Assembly: GCA_965603295.1 (NCBI GenBank)
Contig: CBFDCL010000025.1
Location: 1-26,367, forward strand
Length of the DNA: 26,367 nt
Origin: JAFGWO01 sp965603295
GTDB taxonomy: Bacteria > BMS3Abin14
Direction of reading: 5' to 3'
Made by a program: the position numbers and the translations under genes. Below are positions 1 through 8,152 of this stretch, in pieces (the stretch's first letter is position 1; each line of letters begins with the position of its first letter). The notes beneath the pieces are model-generated. The model was given only the letters and a program-made list of their open reading frames with translations. It was not told where the DNA came from and searched no databases.

Positions 1-9
1 GACCGATGA

Positions 10-49
10 GGCAACCGGAGCGTATATGCCGACATACGTGAGGATTGCC
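10..49. repeat. Imperfect inverted repeat downstream of rng
   Basis: GGCAA at 10-14 faces TTGCC at 45-49, and CGTAT at 21-25 faces ATACG at 34-38, with 6 nt between the inner and outer arms on both sides. The symmetry suggests a stem-loop or a copy of a dispersed palindromic element just past the end of rng. There is no T-tract, so it is not an obvious intrinsic terminator. No coding frame is convincing in positions 1-98. Confidence 0.4.
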
Positions 50-98
50 GAAGAGGGAGTACGAACCAGATGATGTGCTATAGCGAGTCGTTCCCCAA

Positions 99-1604
99 TT
101 ATAACCCCATAATCTGGTACTGTTCCTGATGCATGTTGTAGTCGGTTTTTACTACTATTTTCTTCTTCAACTGCTTTTCCAACGCTTCAAGATACTCGTT
201 CTCCTCCTCGTAGAGCAGATCCGCCACCTTCGGATGCACGATGATGACCACCCGCCGCCCTTCCAGGGAAGAAGATTCCTTGCGGGCCTGGCGGAAAATC
301 TCGTACACAATGGTGCGCAGCGACTTGATTGTGCCCCTACCCTCACAATAGGGGCACGGCTCGGTCATTATGGAAGCGAGGTTGTCCCTGGTGCGCTTCC
401 TTGTCATTTCCACGAGTCCCAGCTCGGATATCTGAAGGATTGTGGATTTGGCCCTGTCTCCTTTGAGCGCCTCCTCCAGTGTTGCAAACACTTTTTTCCT
501 GTTGGAGTACTTTTCCATGTCGATAAAGTCGATAATGATGAGACCGCCCATGTTCCGAAGGCGCAGCTGGTAGACAACCTCCTGAACGGCCTCCATGTTG
601 GTCTTTACGATGGTCTCCTCGAGGTTTCTCCGACCGACGAACCTCCCGGTGTTGATATCGATAGCCGTGAGGGCTTCCGTCTGGTCGATGACGATATATC
701 CGCCGGATTTGAGCCAGACCTTTTTCCCAAGGGCCCGGTTGATCTCCAGTTCCACACCGAAGTGCTCGAAGATGGGTTCCTCGTCCTCGTAAAGGAGCAG
801 GGATTCCCGGAGGTCGGGTGTGAACCTCTTCGTAAAATCGGTGAGCTTTTTGAGCTCATCTTTCGAATCCACATGGACCGCTTCGATGTCGGTGTTGTAC
901 AGATCCCTCAGAATCCGGAAGGTAAGGTCCAGCTCCGCGTAGAGCAGGCTCGGGGCCCGGGAGCGCGGCCGGCGTTTTTTTATGGTCTCCCACAAACGAA
1001 CGAGGAAATCCATATCCTGGCGGATCTCCTCCTCCGGGGCCCCTTCCGCTGCCGTTCGGATAATGAATCCGACGCCGGGAGGTTTGAGCCCGGTCGCGAC
1101 ATCCCGAAGCCTGTCGCGCTCAGCGGGATCCTGAATCCGTCTGGAAACCCCAATCTTGGCGGTGCTGGGCATGAGGACGAGAAGACGTCCCGGAAGTGTG
1201 ATGTAAGCCGTGACCCGGGCACCCTTGGTTCCGATGGGCTCCTTGGTGACCTGAACGAGAACCTCCTGTCCCTCCTTGAGAAGGTCCTCGATAGCGTTAC
1301 CGGAGTTCGTCATTACCGGGAGCTCGTCCCCGCCGTTGAAATCCTCCTCGGTGATCATCTCAGCATATTCGCCCATGTCGAGGACGATATCAGAGGCGTG
1401 AAGAAAGGCGGCTTTTTCCTGCCCGATCTCTACGAACGCCGCCTGCATCCCGGGAAGAACCCGGACGACCCTGCCCTTATAGATATTTCCCGTGATCCCG
1501 CGGTCCTTTTTCCGGTCCACGGAAATCTCCGAAACCTGGTGGTTTTCCAAGAGAGCCACTCTGGTCTCGAAATCGCTGGAGTTGATGATAATTTCCGATC
1601 CCAT
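99..1604 (-). CDS. rng: Ribonuclease G (RNase E/G family)
   Basis: This 501-aa protein matches the RNase E/G endoribonuclease family, which cleaves single-stranded AU-rich RNA in 16S rRNA maturation and mRNA decay in the cytoplasm. An S1 RNA-binding domain spans roughly residues 38-130, with an acidic insert at 75-110 of the kind seen in RNase G-like proteins. The catalytic core carries AIDINTG (Asp316) and IIIDFIDM (Asp359), the two metal-binding Asp positions of the family. CPYC at 417-420 is the Zn-link that joins monomers. The C-terminal scaffold region of RNase E is absent, which favours RNase G. The ATG at 1604 is preceded by GAAAGG about 9 nt upstream. It lies downstream of the radical SAM gene on the same strand, a common neighbourhood for this family, but is separated from it by 499 bp. 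Confidence 0.95.
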   Translation of the reverse strand: MGSEIIINSSDFETRVALLENHQVSEISVDRKKDRGITGNIYKGRVVRVLPGMQAAFVEIGQEKAAFLHASDIVLDMGEYAEMITEEDFNGGDELPVMTNSGNAIEDLLKEGQEVLVQVTKEPIGTKGARVTAYITLPGRLLVLMPSTAKIGVSRRIQDPAERDRLRDVATGLKPPGVGFIIRTAAEGAPEEEIRQDMDFLVRLWETIKKRRPRSRAPSLLYAELDLTFRILRDLYNTDIEAVHVDSKDELKKLTDFTKRFTPDLRESLLLYEDEEPIFEHFGVELEINRALGKKVWLKSGGYIVIDQTEALTAIDINTGRFVGRRNLEETIVKTNMEAVQEVVYQLRLRNMGGLIIIDFIDMEKYSNRKKVFATLEEALKGDRAKSTILQISELGLVEMTRKRTRDNLASIMTEPCPYCEGRGTIKSLRTIVYEIFRQARKESSSLEGRRVVIIVHPKVADLLYEEENEYLEALEKQLKKKIVVKTDYNMHQEQYQIMGL

Positions 1605-1614
1605 GGTAAAAACC

Positions 1615-1850
1615 TTTCAAATATAAGTGAAACTTTTGAACACCCCTCAGGGGCGTTGACTTCGGCATAATGCGGGCCACGGTAAGCAAGTTGAGGTCCC
1701 GGGCGGAAACCAACCTGGCCGGAGCGGCACCGGCAGCCGCTTTTACAGTACAGCGGACGGGAAAGAGCATCTCCACGCCGAAGGCTATTTTCAGGATCAT
1801 TTTCCAGAAGATTACAGCTGGCACAGAGTTGACACCTCACTTGGGTTTGT
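1615..1850 (-). other. GC-rich leader region upstream of rng
   Basis: About 230 nt of GC-rich, non-repetitive sequence lies between the rng start and an AT-rich stretch (about 1850-1910) that is a plausible promoter region on the minus strand. It contains the palindrome CCCCTCAGGGG at 1644-1654. A frame opening with ATG near 1789 reads through on the minus strand but would overlap rng by more than 100 nt and has no recognisable domain. A structured 5' untranslated region is the more economical reading. Feedback of RNase E on its own long leader is known in enterobacteria; any such role here is inference. Confidence 0.35.
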
Positions 1851-1910
1851 TGAAAATTACTCAATAAATAACAATAAATTCCGTTTAAGTCAGTAAAAAG
1901 GTGAAAAAAA

Positions 1911-2100
1911 GGTTTGGGGAGGTTTGAAAGTTTGAATGTTTGAGAGTTTGAAAACTGAAAATTCTGTTTGAAGTTTGATGTTTGAAGTTGCAGAAAAAAC
2001 ACGTTGAACGTTAGACGTTAAACGTTGGACTCCGTTTTCTCTCTGGACTCTGGACTGATAATCACGTTCAACGTGTTTTTCCCTTTGGTCTTTGGACTAT
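1911..2100 (+). repeat. Intergenic short-period repeat patchwork 1
   Basis: On the plus strand, degenerate 8-nt GTTTGARA units run from 1921 to 1955 and 7-nt GTTTGAA-type units from 1965 to 1990. AACGTTT-type units follow (2002-2027), then CTCTGGA units (2041-2055), then a TTTGGTC pair (2084-2097). The same unit order recurs after 9721, 20231 and 22090. The block separates the radical SAM gene from rng. It has no coding potential. Confidence 0.85.
1995..2080 (-). terminator. Terminator-like stem-loop after the radical SAM gene
   Basis: AAAAACACGTTGAACGT at 1995-2011 is the exact reverse complement of 2064-2080, with a 52-nt loop. Read on the minus strand, the stem lies 24 nt after the TGA of the radical SAM gene and ends in TTTTTT, as an intrinsic terminator would. 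The stem is AT-rich and the loop long, so efficiency is uncertain. The arms are two facing copies of the AACGTT repeat family. Confidence 0.5.
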
Positions 2101-2103
2101 GTT

Positions 2104-4680
2104 TCAGTCCCACACCCTGGCCATGGCGGCGCGGTACAGCCCGGACCCGGAATCGATCCCCAGAGCCAGCGACGTGCGGATAAACCGGACATCTGTTAAA
2201 GAATCGTCCTCAAGATCCAGGAGAGCCCCGAGCACTTCCGCGGGTCTTGCGCTGCCTTCCTCCCCTCTCAGGGCGAGGGTGAAAAGGATTGTCTGTTCAT
2301 CCGGGGCCGTCAGGGAGAGGAGATAATCCTTCAAATCCACGATTCTTTCCTTTCCCTTTCTGACGCGCCTGACAGGGATGCTCTCCCTCTCCAGGAAACC
2401 CGCCGCGAGCCGTTCCAGCCCGTCCCTGGGGTGAGGAAGCCGCGCCTCATAGGTCATGTTACGGACCCTTCCGTTTAGAGCTCCGCTTTCCGGCGGAACC
2501 TTCCAGCCCCGAAGGAGCAAAAGCCCCCGGGGAAGATGGCTGTTGACCCTGTCCATAACCTCCTGGACGGACATTGCTTCCGTCAGTTCGATGTCCATCA
2601 GTTCGCCTGTCCCCTCGGCCCCCGTGGGCAGCGAGAGAGCGAAGGTTATTCTCGGCTTGGGGCTGAACCCCCCGGAGAAGGCAAGCGCTATCCCGGCCCT
2701 CCGGCAGGCCCTTTCGATCGCCCTTGCGGTTTCCAGGTGGCCAAGGAACCGGAGATCTCCGACTTTGCAAAAGGCGAATCTCAGCCTGCGGGATACAGTA
2801 TCGGCCGAGGAAGTCCAGTCTTTAACACCGGCGTCGATATCACCGGATGGGAGGGCCTGCTCCCTCAGGGGGGGAAGGGAAACCCTCTGTTCCGGAGTGC
2901 AGGCGCCGCAGTCAAGGCAGCCGGCCTCACGGCAATCCGGGGTCCCTTCGGCAAGGAGGCTTTTCCTGTACTCGCCCAGGAGAAACCCCCTTCTCACACC
3001 GCTCGGGATATGGTCCCAGGGCAAGGGTTCCTTCTCTCCTCTTTCCCTTTCCGCGTAACGTTCCGGATCCAGACCGGTCTCACGGAAAGCGTCCCGCCAG
3101 AGGTCCATTCGGAAATGTTCATCCCATCCATCCATGACCGCACCGTTCTCCCAGGCTTTTCGAACGGCGGCGCACAGCCGCCGGTCCCCCCGCGCCAGAA
3201 CCGCCTCCAGAAAAGCCTGATCCGTCCTCCCCCATTTCACCTGGACATTGCGGCCCCGGACACGCTGTTTCAGAAAATCCAGCCTTCTTTTCAGCTCGGG
3301 TTCGGGAAGCTGGGGCACCCACTGAAAAGGGGTGTGAGGTTTGGGGACAAAAGGGGAAAGGTTCACGGTCACCCTTGCCCTGGGAGGAGCCTCGCGAACG
3401 ATCTCGCCCACCAGGGAGGCGATGGCCTCGAGATCATCCTCGCTCTCGGTGGGGAGTCCAATCATAAAATAGAGCTTAAGGCCCTCCCAGCCGTGTCCGA
3501 AAACCCATCGGGCCGTCTGAAGAATCTCCTCGTTGGAAAAATCCTTGTTGATAACGCGCCTGAGCCTCTCCGTACCGGCTTCCGGTGCAATGGTAAACCC
3601 GGTCCTGCGCACCCTGAGGATCTGTCGCGCGATGGAAGGCGTCAACCCCCCGATGCGCATGGATGGCAGGGAAATGGAAATTCTTTCTTTTTCATAGCGG
3701 TCCATCAGGGATTCAAGCACCTCATCGAGGAAACTGTAATCCCCGATACTCAGGCTGCTAAGAGCCAGATCATTGTGCCCCGTGAGGGACAAGGCGGTGC
3801 TGGCTGTTTTGAGAACCGAATCCGGGGATCGTTCCCGGACGGGCCTGTAAACCATCCCCGCATGGCAGAACCGGCATCCTCGGGTGCACCCCCGGGTGGT
3901 TTCGATGTTCACCCGATCGTGCACGGGGGGGAAAAAGGGCACGATAAAGGATGACTGGGGATAGACTCCGTCCAGTTTCCCTGCGAGGGGGCGGATCAGG
4001 GCCGTTATCTCTCCGGATCCGGAAACCCCGGTCATTTTTCCCTCATCATCGTACTGCGGTTCGAAATCACCAGGGTCGTATATCCCCGGAATCTCTTTCA
4101 AAGCGCGGACCTTCCCCTCCCGGTTCAGTCCGTCTTCCGAAGCGAGGAGCAGGATCCGGAGCATTTCCGGCCAGCCATCTTCGGCCTCGCCAAGGAAGAA
4201 CAGATCGAAAAATTCCCAGAGGGGTTCCGGGTTGAAGGCACAAGGCCCCCCTCCCACCACGATGGGGTGGTTATCCGTTCTTCCCCGGGAAACCAGTGGG
4301 ATTCCCGAAGCATCCAGGACCGCCAGGACATTGGTGTAGGTCAGTTCCGACTGAAGGGTTACGCCAACCAGTCCGCAATCTCTTACCGGCGTGCGGGATT
4401 CCAGCGTAAACAGCCGAAGTCCTTCCTGCCTGAGCAGCTCCAGCATGTCCGGGGACGGCAGGAAAACCCGCTCCACCTGGACCCTGTCTATCCGGTTGCC
4501 GAGGCCGTAAAGGATGTGCGTGCCGAGATGGGCCATACCCACCTCGTAAAGGTCCGGGAATACGAGGGCAGCCCGCAGGCTGACATCCTCCGGGGCTTTG
4601 TGGACGGAATTTACCTCAAGACCGAGGTACCGGGACGGTTTTCCAACGCGGGAAAGAAGGTCAGGAATGGGAACCGTCAT
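2104..4680 (-). CDS. TIGR03960-type radical SAM protein with C-terminal DUF2344 domain
   Basis: This 858-aa protein has three parts. A B12-binding-like N-terminal region spans about residues 15-245. The radical SAM core carries the [4Fe-4S] motif Cys265-x3-Cys269-x2-Cys272. A DUF2344 (radical SAM-linked, TIGR03936) domain spans about 632-855. Between the last two is a second Cys group, Cys583, Cys588, Cys591 and Cys594, a possible metal site. The family is of unsettled function; its frequent neighbourhood with rng and ribosomal protein genes suggests RNA or ribosome modification, which is inference. I place the start at the ATG at 4680, which has GGAGGGG about 8 nt upstream and fits the family's N-terminus (PDLLSRVGKPSRYLG). 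An in-frame ATG 96 nt further upstream would add an unrelated extension inside the preceding gene. The chosen start overlaps that gene by 20 nt, so translational coupling is likely. Confidence 0.9.
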   Translation of the reverse strand: MTVPIPDLLSRVGKPSRYLGLEVNSVHKAPEDVSLRAALVFPDLYEVGMAHLGTHILYGLGNRIDRVQVERVFLPSPDMLELLRQEGLRLFTLESRTPVRDCGLVGVTLQSELTYTNVLAVLDASGIPLVSRGRTDNHPIVVGGGPCAFNPEPLWEFFDLFFLGEAEDGWPEMLRILLLASEDGLNREGKVRALKEIPGIYDPGDFEPQYDDEGKMTGVSGSGEITALIRPLAGKLDGVYPQSSFIVPFFPPVHDRVNIETTRGCTRGCRFCHAGMVYRPVRERSPDSVLKTASTALSLTGHNDLALSSLSIGDYSFLDEVLESLMDRYEKERISISLPSMRIGGLTPSIARQILRVRRTGFTIAPEAGTERLRRVINKDFSNEEILQTARWVFGHGWEGLKLYFMIGLPTESEDDLEAIASLVGEIVREAPPRARVTVNLSPFVPKPHTPFQWVPQLPEPELKRRLDFLKQRVRGRNVQVKWGRTDQAFLEAVLARGDRRLCAAVRKAWENGAVMDGWDEHFRMDLWRDAFRETGLDPERYAERERGEKEPLPWDHIPSGVRRGFLLGEYRKSLLAEGTPDCREAGCLDCGACTPEQRVSLPPLREQALPSGDIDAGVKDWTSSADTVSRRLRFAFCKVGDLRFLGHLETARAIERACRRAGIALAFSGGFSPKPRITFALSLPTGAEGTGELMDIELTEAMSVQEVMDRVNSHLPRGLLLLRGWKVPPESGALNGRVRNMTYEARLPHPRDGLERLAAGFLERESIPVRRVRKGKERIVDLKDYLLSLTAPDEQTILFTLALRGEEGSARPAEVLGALLDLEDDSLTDVRFIRTSLALGIDSGSGLYRAAMARVWD

Positions 4681-5458
4681 GGGAAGAGATCCCCTCCAGA
4701 AGGCGCTGGAAGTTCTCAAGGGATTTTCTGGTTTTGGTCTGGGTATGGTGTTCAAGGACCACCACCGTATCGGCACCCCTTGACTCTACCTCGTGGAAAA
4801 GGCCCTGAAAATCGAAAATACCCTCGCCCACAGGAAGGTGCAGGTCCCGGCTTCCGTCGTTATCGTGCAGGTGGAGTTCCCGGAGACCATCGCCGAAAAC
4901 ATCAAGCCACCTCTCCAGGGAAACCTCCGAGAAGAGGATGAGGTGACCGGTATCAAGGCAGAAACCGAGTTCCGACCCGACCTTTTCCCGGAGTTTACCG
5001 AGATGGTCCGGTCTCGGGTCGAACACGTTTTCCAATACCACCCGGACACGGCATCGCTCAGCCTGGTTCAGGACCTCGCTCCATATCGGGGCGCTGTTTT
5101 CTATCCAGAGATCCTCCCGGAACCCGAACCGCCACTTGTCGAAACCGGGGTGGAAAAGGATCTGACTCGGCTGCACCCTGCCGGCGAGATCCATTACCTG
5201 GGAAAAACGATATCGCGTGATTTCCAAGACTTTCGGGTCCTGGCCTCCGGGTGACAGATCGACAAAGGGGGCATGAAATGTCAGCTCCCTTCCCTCCTCC
5301 CTCCAGCGAAGCATGTGGGACAGGGTTTCCCGGTCCAGGGCGTCGAGAAGTTCAGCGGAGAGGTAGATCTCAGCAAACAGCCCGAGGGATTCAAGGAACC
5401 GCAGGTCGGTCTGCAGATTGCCGAGGGTGGCTCGTCCATAAAGGGCCGAGCACGTCAT
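4661..5458 (-). CDS. Sugar phosphate isomerase/epimerase-like TIM-barrel protein
   Basis: This 265-aa protein fits the xylose isomerase-like TIM barrel superfamily (AP endonuclease family 2 fold). Characteristic beta-strand ends carrying metal or substrate ligands are visible in order: FHAPF, FHPG, ENVF, DTGH, HLHDNDG and LPVGEG. Metal-dependent sugar isomerisation or epimerisation, or endonuclease IV-like activity, is possible. The short length and the motifs favour the sugar isomerase side, but the substrate cannot be read from sequence. Its ATG overlaps the stop of the K+ channel gene as ATGA (5455-5458), and its own end overlaps the radical SAM start by 20 nt, so the three genes are very likely translated from one mRNA. 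Confidence 0.8.
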   Translation of the reverse strand: MTCSALYGRATLGNLQTDLRFLESLGLFAEIYLSAELLDALDRETLSHMLRWREEGRELTFHAPFVDLSPGGQDPKVLEITRYRFSQVMDLAGRVQPSQILFHPGFDKWRFGFREDLWIENSAPIWSEVLNQAERCRVRVVLENVFDPRPDHLGKLREKVGSELGFCLDTGHLILFSEVSLERWLDVFGDGLRELHLHDNDGSRDLHLPVGEGIFDFQGLFHEVESRGADTVVVLEHHTQTKTRKSLENFQRLLEGISSHDGSHS

Positions 5459-6516
5459 GTTCCCTTTACAACCTGTTCGAGCCTGTCAAGATCGGAAGTG
5501 TTGCCGAGGATAACCAGCGTGTCCCCCGCTTTGATCTCGGTGTCGAAAGGTGGGTTAAACGCCATCGTGCCTGTGGCGCTTTTGATGGCCAGGATAATGA
5601 TATTGTAATCCTTCCGCAGCCCCGAGGCGGCCAGCGTCTTGCCCACAAGGGGAGACTCCTGGGAAACAATATCTTCTTCCAGACGAAGCTCCATCTCCCT
5701 GTTCTGAACGATGGTTTCTAAAAAATCGAGGACCGTTGGCCTCATGATGGCCTGGGCGATACGGTGCCCTCCCACGGAATAGGGTGAAACCACCTTGTTG
5801 GCCCCGGCCCTCACGAGTTTTGTGACACTTTCCTCGCCAGCGGCGCGGGCCACGATATTCAGGACGGGGTTAAGCCCCCGGGCCGTCAGAACGATATAAA
5901 CGTTCTGGGTATCATCGGTAACCACGGATACGAGTCCGGCGGCTTGTTCGATCCCAGCTTCAATAAGCTCCTCATCGTTCGTGGCGTTGCCTTTCAGGAA
6001 CAGGTATTCCAGGCGTTCGAGTTCCTCGAGGACCTCTTCGTTGTTCTCCAGGACCACAAAAGGGACACCCCTTTCATTCAAATCCTCGCAGATGATCCGG
6101 CCCATCCGCCCGAACCCGCAGATTATGTAATGGCCTTTCAGTTTCCGGATCGCTTTCATGGATTTCCTCCCGAGGGCAGCCCTGATCCTGTCCTCAAGTG
6201 TGATCCTGCCTGCGGTACCAACGGCGAAACCCGCTGCCGCAACACCGCTTATGATAACAATGATGCTCAGGAGTTTTCCAGCGGGGGTAAGGGGCTGGAC
6301 CTCCCCGTACCCCACGGTGGAGAGAGTGATAATCGTCATAAAGAAGGCGTCAAGGGGACCCCAGTCCTCGACCACCATGTAACCGATGGTTCCACCGCCA
6401 ACGATAAGGGCCAGCACCACCAGTGCCAGCCGGAGTTGGCTTACGAGCGAACTCTGACGGTGCCTCCCACGGATGAGGTCCCGTCTACCTTCTCTCCCGA
6501 TCCCACCGACGGCCAC
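5455..6516 (-). CDS. TrkA-domain potassium channel protein
   Basis: A two-TM K+ channel pore precedes a cytoplasmic RCK regulator. With the GTG start at 6516 the protein is 353 aa. TM1 is at about 28-50, the selectivity filter TVGYGE at 67-72 and TM2 at about 80-102. A Rossmann TrkA-N domain with GFGRMG (134-139) follows, then a TrkA-C domain over about the last 80 residues. The family passes K+ under control of a ligand such as NAD(H), ATP or Ca2+ bound to the RCK ring. The frame stays open upstream to an ATG at 6669, but that would overlap the well-supported FmdB gene by 137 nt and add a Pro-rich extension. The GTG 16 nt after the FmdB stop is preferred, with only a weak AGG ribosome site. 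The start is the main uncertainty. Confidence 0.88.
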   Translation of the reverse strand: MAVGGIGREGRRDLIRGRHRQSSLVSQLRLALVVLALIVGGGTIGYMVVEDWGPLDAFFMTIITLSTVGYGEVQPLTPAGKLLSIIVIISGVAAAGFAVGTAGRITLEDRIRAALGRKSMKAIRKLKGHYIICGFGRMGRIICEDLNERGVPFVVLENNEEVLEELERLEYLFLKGNATNDEELIEAGIEQAAGLVSVVTDDTQNVYIVLTARGLNPVLNIVARAAGEESVTKLVRAGANKVVSPYSVGGHRIAQAIMRPTVLDFLETIVQNREMELRLEEDIVSQESPLVGKTLAASGLRKDYNIIILAIKSATGTMAFNPPFDTEIKAGDTLVILGNTSDLDRLEQVVKGT

Positions 6517-6532
6517 CCTGTCGCCTGAATTT

Positions 6533-6802
6533 TTAGGATTTGGAATTGGCCGGGCAGGACTGACAGGCTGGTTTAGGGGGGGAGGAATCACGTCCGGCCG
6601 CTTCGCATCCTGTGGGAGGCGCTTTGGACGCGTAATCGGTCTTGTACCAGCCGCTTCCTTTGAGGACAAAATTGGATGCGCTCACAAGCCTCTGAACATG
6701 GCCTCCGCAGTCCTGGCACACCTCAATGGGATCGTCGGTTATCTTCCGGAAAACCTCGAAAGTCTTTCCACACTTGTCGCAACGGTATTCGTATGTAGGC
6801 AT
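6533..6802 (-). CDS. FmdB family zinc ribbon protein
   Basis: This 89-aa protein begins MPTYEYRCDKCGKTFEVF, the signature of the FmdB/CxxC_CxxC_SSSS regulatory family. The zinc ribbon uses CDKC and CQDC, and the family's serine tract is replaced by a Pro/Ser/Cys-rich tail with a further CxxC-like pair (CQSC). FmdB-like proteins are proposed regulators; their targets are mostly unknown. The ATG at 6802 has CAGGAG about 7 nt upstream. An earlier in-frame ATG at 6892 would translate repeat DNA and is rejected. It is the first gene of the FmdB, K+ channel, isomerase, radical SAM cluster. Confidence 0.88.
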   Translation of the reverse strand: MPTYEYRCDKCGKTFEVFRKITDDPIEVCQDCGGHVQRLVSASNFVLKGSGWYKTDYASKAPPTGCEAAGRDSSPPKPACQSCPANSKS

Positions 6803-6842
6803 GAAAGGCTCCTGAAAAGTTGATGAATGGTGAATGATGAAT

Positions 6843-6923
6843 AGTGATTGGCTATCAGCTGTAAAAAACAGCCTGTGACCAGGTTTTGCCAATCACTGAT
6901 CACTAATCACTAATCACTAATAA
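6843..6923. repeat. Nested inverted repeat plus TCACTAA heptamers
   Basis: AGTGATTGGC at 6843-6852 is the exact reverse complement of 6888-6897. Nested inside is GCTGT, five A, ACAGC, a second hairpin. From 6893 the sequence TCACTAA repeats with a 7-nt period to about 6923. The block fills the gap between the PHP gene stop and FmdB and would lie in the 5' leader of FmdB mRNA. Confidence 0.7.
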
Positions 6924-6974
6924 TTTCCAATCGTTTATCACCAATCATCTCGGTTAAATTAATAAATGTTAAAT

Positions 6975-7850
6975 CTATTCACGATTTCGCCCGCTGTCAA
7001 CGGATGGCACCCCGTTGATATGAAGATCCGTCAGGCGGTCAGCAACGGATCGGGGAATGTTCATGTTTCCGCGGCCGATGCCGAGGCGGGAATCAATCAT
7101 CCCTGGTCCGTGGAAATCGCTCCCACCGGTGACAACCAGACCGTATCTCCCTGCGAGGGTGACATAACAGGCCGTTTCCTCATCCGAATGGCTGTAATAG
7201 TGAGCCTCCACACCGGCAAGTCCAAGGGATGCCAGGCGCCCGACGACATCCGAAAGTTCTTCATCTCCCAGTCCCAGGGTCTGGGGGTGGGCCAGGACCG
7301 GGAGCCCTCCCGCCCGGCGGATTTTCTCAATCGCCTTTTCCGGCGTCATCTTCTCCCTGTCCATGTAGGCAGCCGCCCCCTTCCCGAGGAAACGATCAAA
7401 AGCTTCTTTGAAGGTGGCCACGTATCCACGCGCCATCATGGCCTGGGCGATGTGGGGCCGCCCGACGCTCTCTCCCCCAGCCAGAGCAGCCACTTCTTCC
7501 AATTCCAGCGGGTAGCCCAGTTCCGACAGCCTGGAAAGGATGAGATGGTTCCTGTCGTCCCTGCCTCCCCTTAACCAGGAGAGCGTCTCCGTCAGGTCCG
7601 TATCGGAGGGATCGATATAGTAACCGAGCATATGCATTGTGCCCGGGGTGAACACGGCGCTGATCTCAATTCCCGGAATAAACTCCAAGCCGATTCTGGT
7701 TGCCTCCAGGGACGCTTCCTCTAATCCGGAGAGGGTGTCGTGATCGGTTAAAGAGAGAACCTCGATCCGGACATCGGCGGCGTGACGAACCAGTTCGGCA
7801 GGGGAGAGTTTGCCGTCCGAAGCGGTGGAATGGGTATGAAGGTCGATCAT
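6975..7850 (-). CDS. PHP domain phosphoesterase (RNase AM/YciV-like)
   Basis: This 291-aa protein shows the polymerase-and-histidinol-phosphatase metal site: DLHTHS (His5, His7), Asp12, TDHD (Asp36, His37, Asp38), Glu62 in PGIEIS, a later LAHPQT, and GSDFHGP near the C-terminus. Length and motif order match the YciV/TrpH-like family, whose characterised members are 3',5'-nucleoside bisphosphate phosphatases or 5'-3' exoribonucleases acting on 5S and other rRNA ends. The exact substrate here is inference. The start is the ATG at 7850; the upstream sequence has no strong Shine-Dalgarno. The composite repeat block found before two ABC ATPase genes lies 38 nt upstream in the same orientation relative to the gene. 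Confidence 0.88.
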   Translation of the reverse strand: MIDLHTHSTASDGKLSPAELVRHAADVRIEVLSLTDHDTLSGLEEASLEATRIGLEFIPGIEISAVFTPGTMHMLGYYIDPSDTDLTETLSWLRGGRDDRNHLILSRLSELGYPLELEEVAALAGGESVGRPHIAQAMMARGYVATFKEAFDRFLGKGAAAYMDREKMTPEKAIEKIRRAGGLPVLAHPQTLGLGDEELSDVVGRLASLGLAGVEAHYYSHSDEETACYVTLAGRYGLVVTGGSDFHGPGMIDSRLGIGRGNMNIPRSVADRLTDLHINGVPSVDSGRNRE

Positions 7851-7857
7851 AAGTCAA

Positions 7858-8013
7858 ATTCCAGATTCCAGATTTCAAATATCAGAATGGATCCAGGATC
7901 CAAGGGAAACCACGGGCATAGCCATGAGATCGACCGGTTTAAATATTGGCCCGCGATGACAGCGTTTTTAAGCTGGACATTGGATGAATCTTTCTGCGCC
8001 CTGCGCCCTGCTC
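7858..8013. repeat. Intergenic short-period repeat patchwork 2
   Basis: ATTCCAG heptamers (7858-7875) are followed by the composite block 7889-7914, which on the minus strand reads CGTGGTTTCCCTTGG then ATCCTGGATCC. A pair of TGCGCCC heptamers lies at 7995-8010. The remaining part of the 302-nt gap (about 8025-8140) is strikingly pyrimidine-rich on the plus strand and leads into the kinase promoter. Confidence 0.7.
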
Positions 8014-8137
8014 ATCGGTGCGTCACCCTATCCAAAATCCCCTTATCCGTCAACATCTTCCCCTTTCCCAGGATTTTCCGAACTCACCCATATTCGCCAC
8101 CCACATACTCACCTTCCTACCCTCCTTTCCCCTTTTC

Positions 8138-8152
8138 TGCTACATTCCTCCC
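8138..8152 (+). promoter_or_regulatory. Candidate extended -10 promoter giving a leaderless kinase mRNA
   Basis: TGCTACATT at 8138-8146 fits an extended -10 (TGn followed by TACATT). It is followed by CCTCCC and then directly by the ATG at 8153, which is where transcription would start. No Shine-Dalgarno is present, and no -35 box is evident in the C/T tract upstream. Confidence 0.45.

Noticed and set aside
129..1670. 513-aa open frame on the plus strand opposite rng
   Set aside because: It is the mirror of a well-supported RNase G gene, has no recognisable domain, and reflects GC-rich codon bias.
1477..1824. 115-aa minus-strand frame upstream of and overlapping rng
   Set aside because: It overlaps rng by more than 100 nt, has no domain, and fits better as an untranslated leader.
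1921..1990. CRISPR array considered for the GTTTGA repeat tracts
   Set aside because: Units are only 7-8 nt and directly adjacent, without unique spacers, and no cas gene is present.
2536..3954. 472-aa open frame on the plus strand opposite the radical SAM gene
   Set aside because: The opposite strand carries clear radical SAM and DUF2344 motifs; this frame has none.
6517..6669. Upstream ATG start for the K+ channel
   Set aside because: It would overlap the FmdB gene by 137 nt and add a Pro-rich tail not typical of the family.
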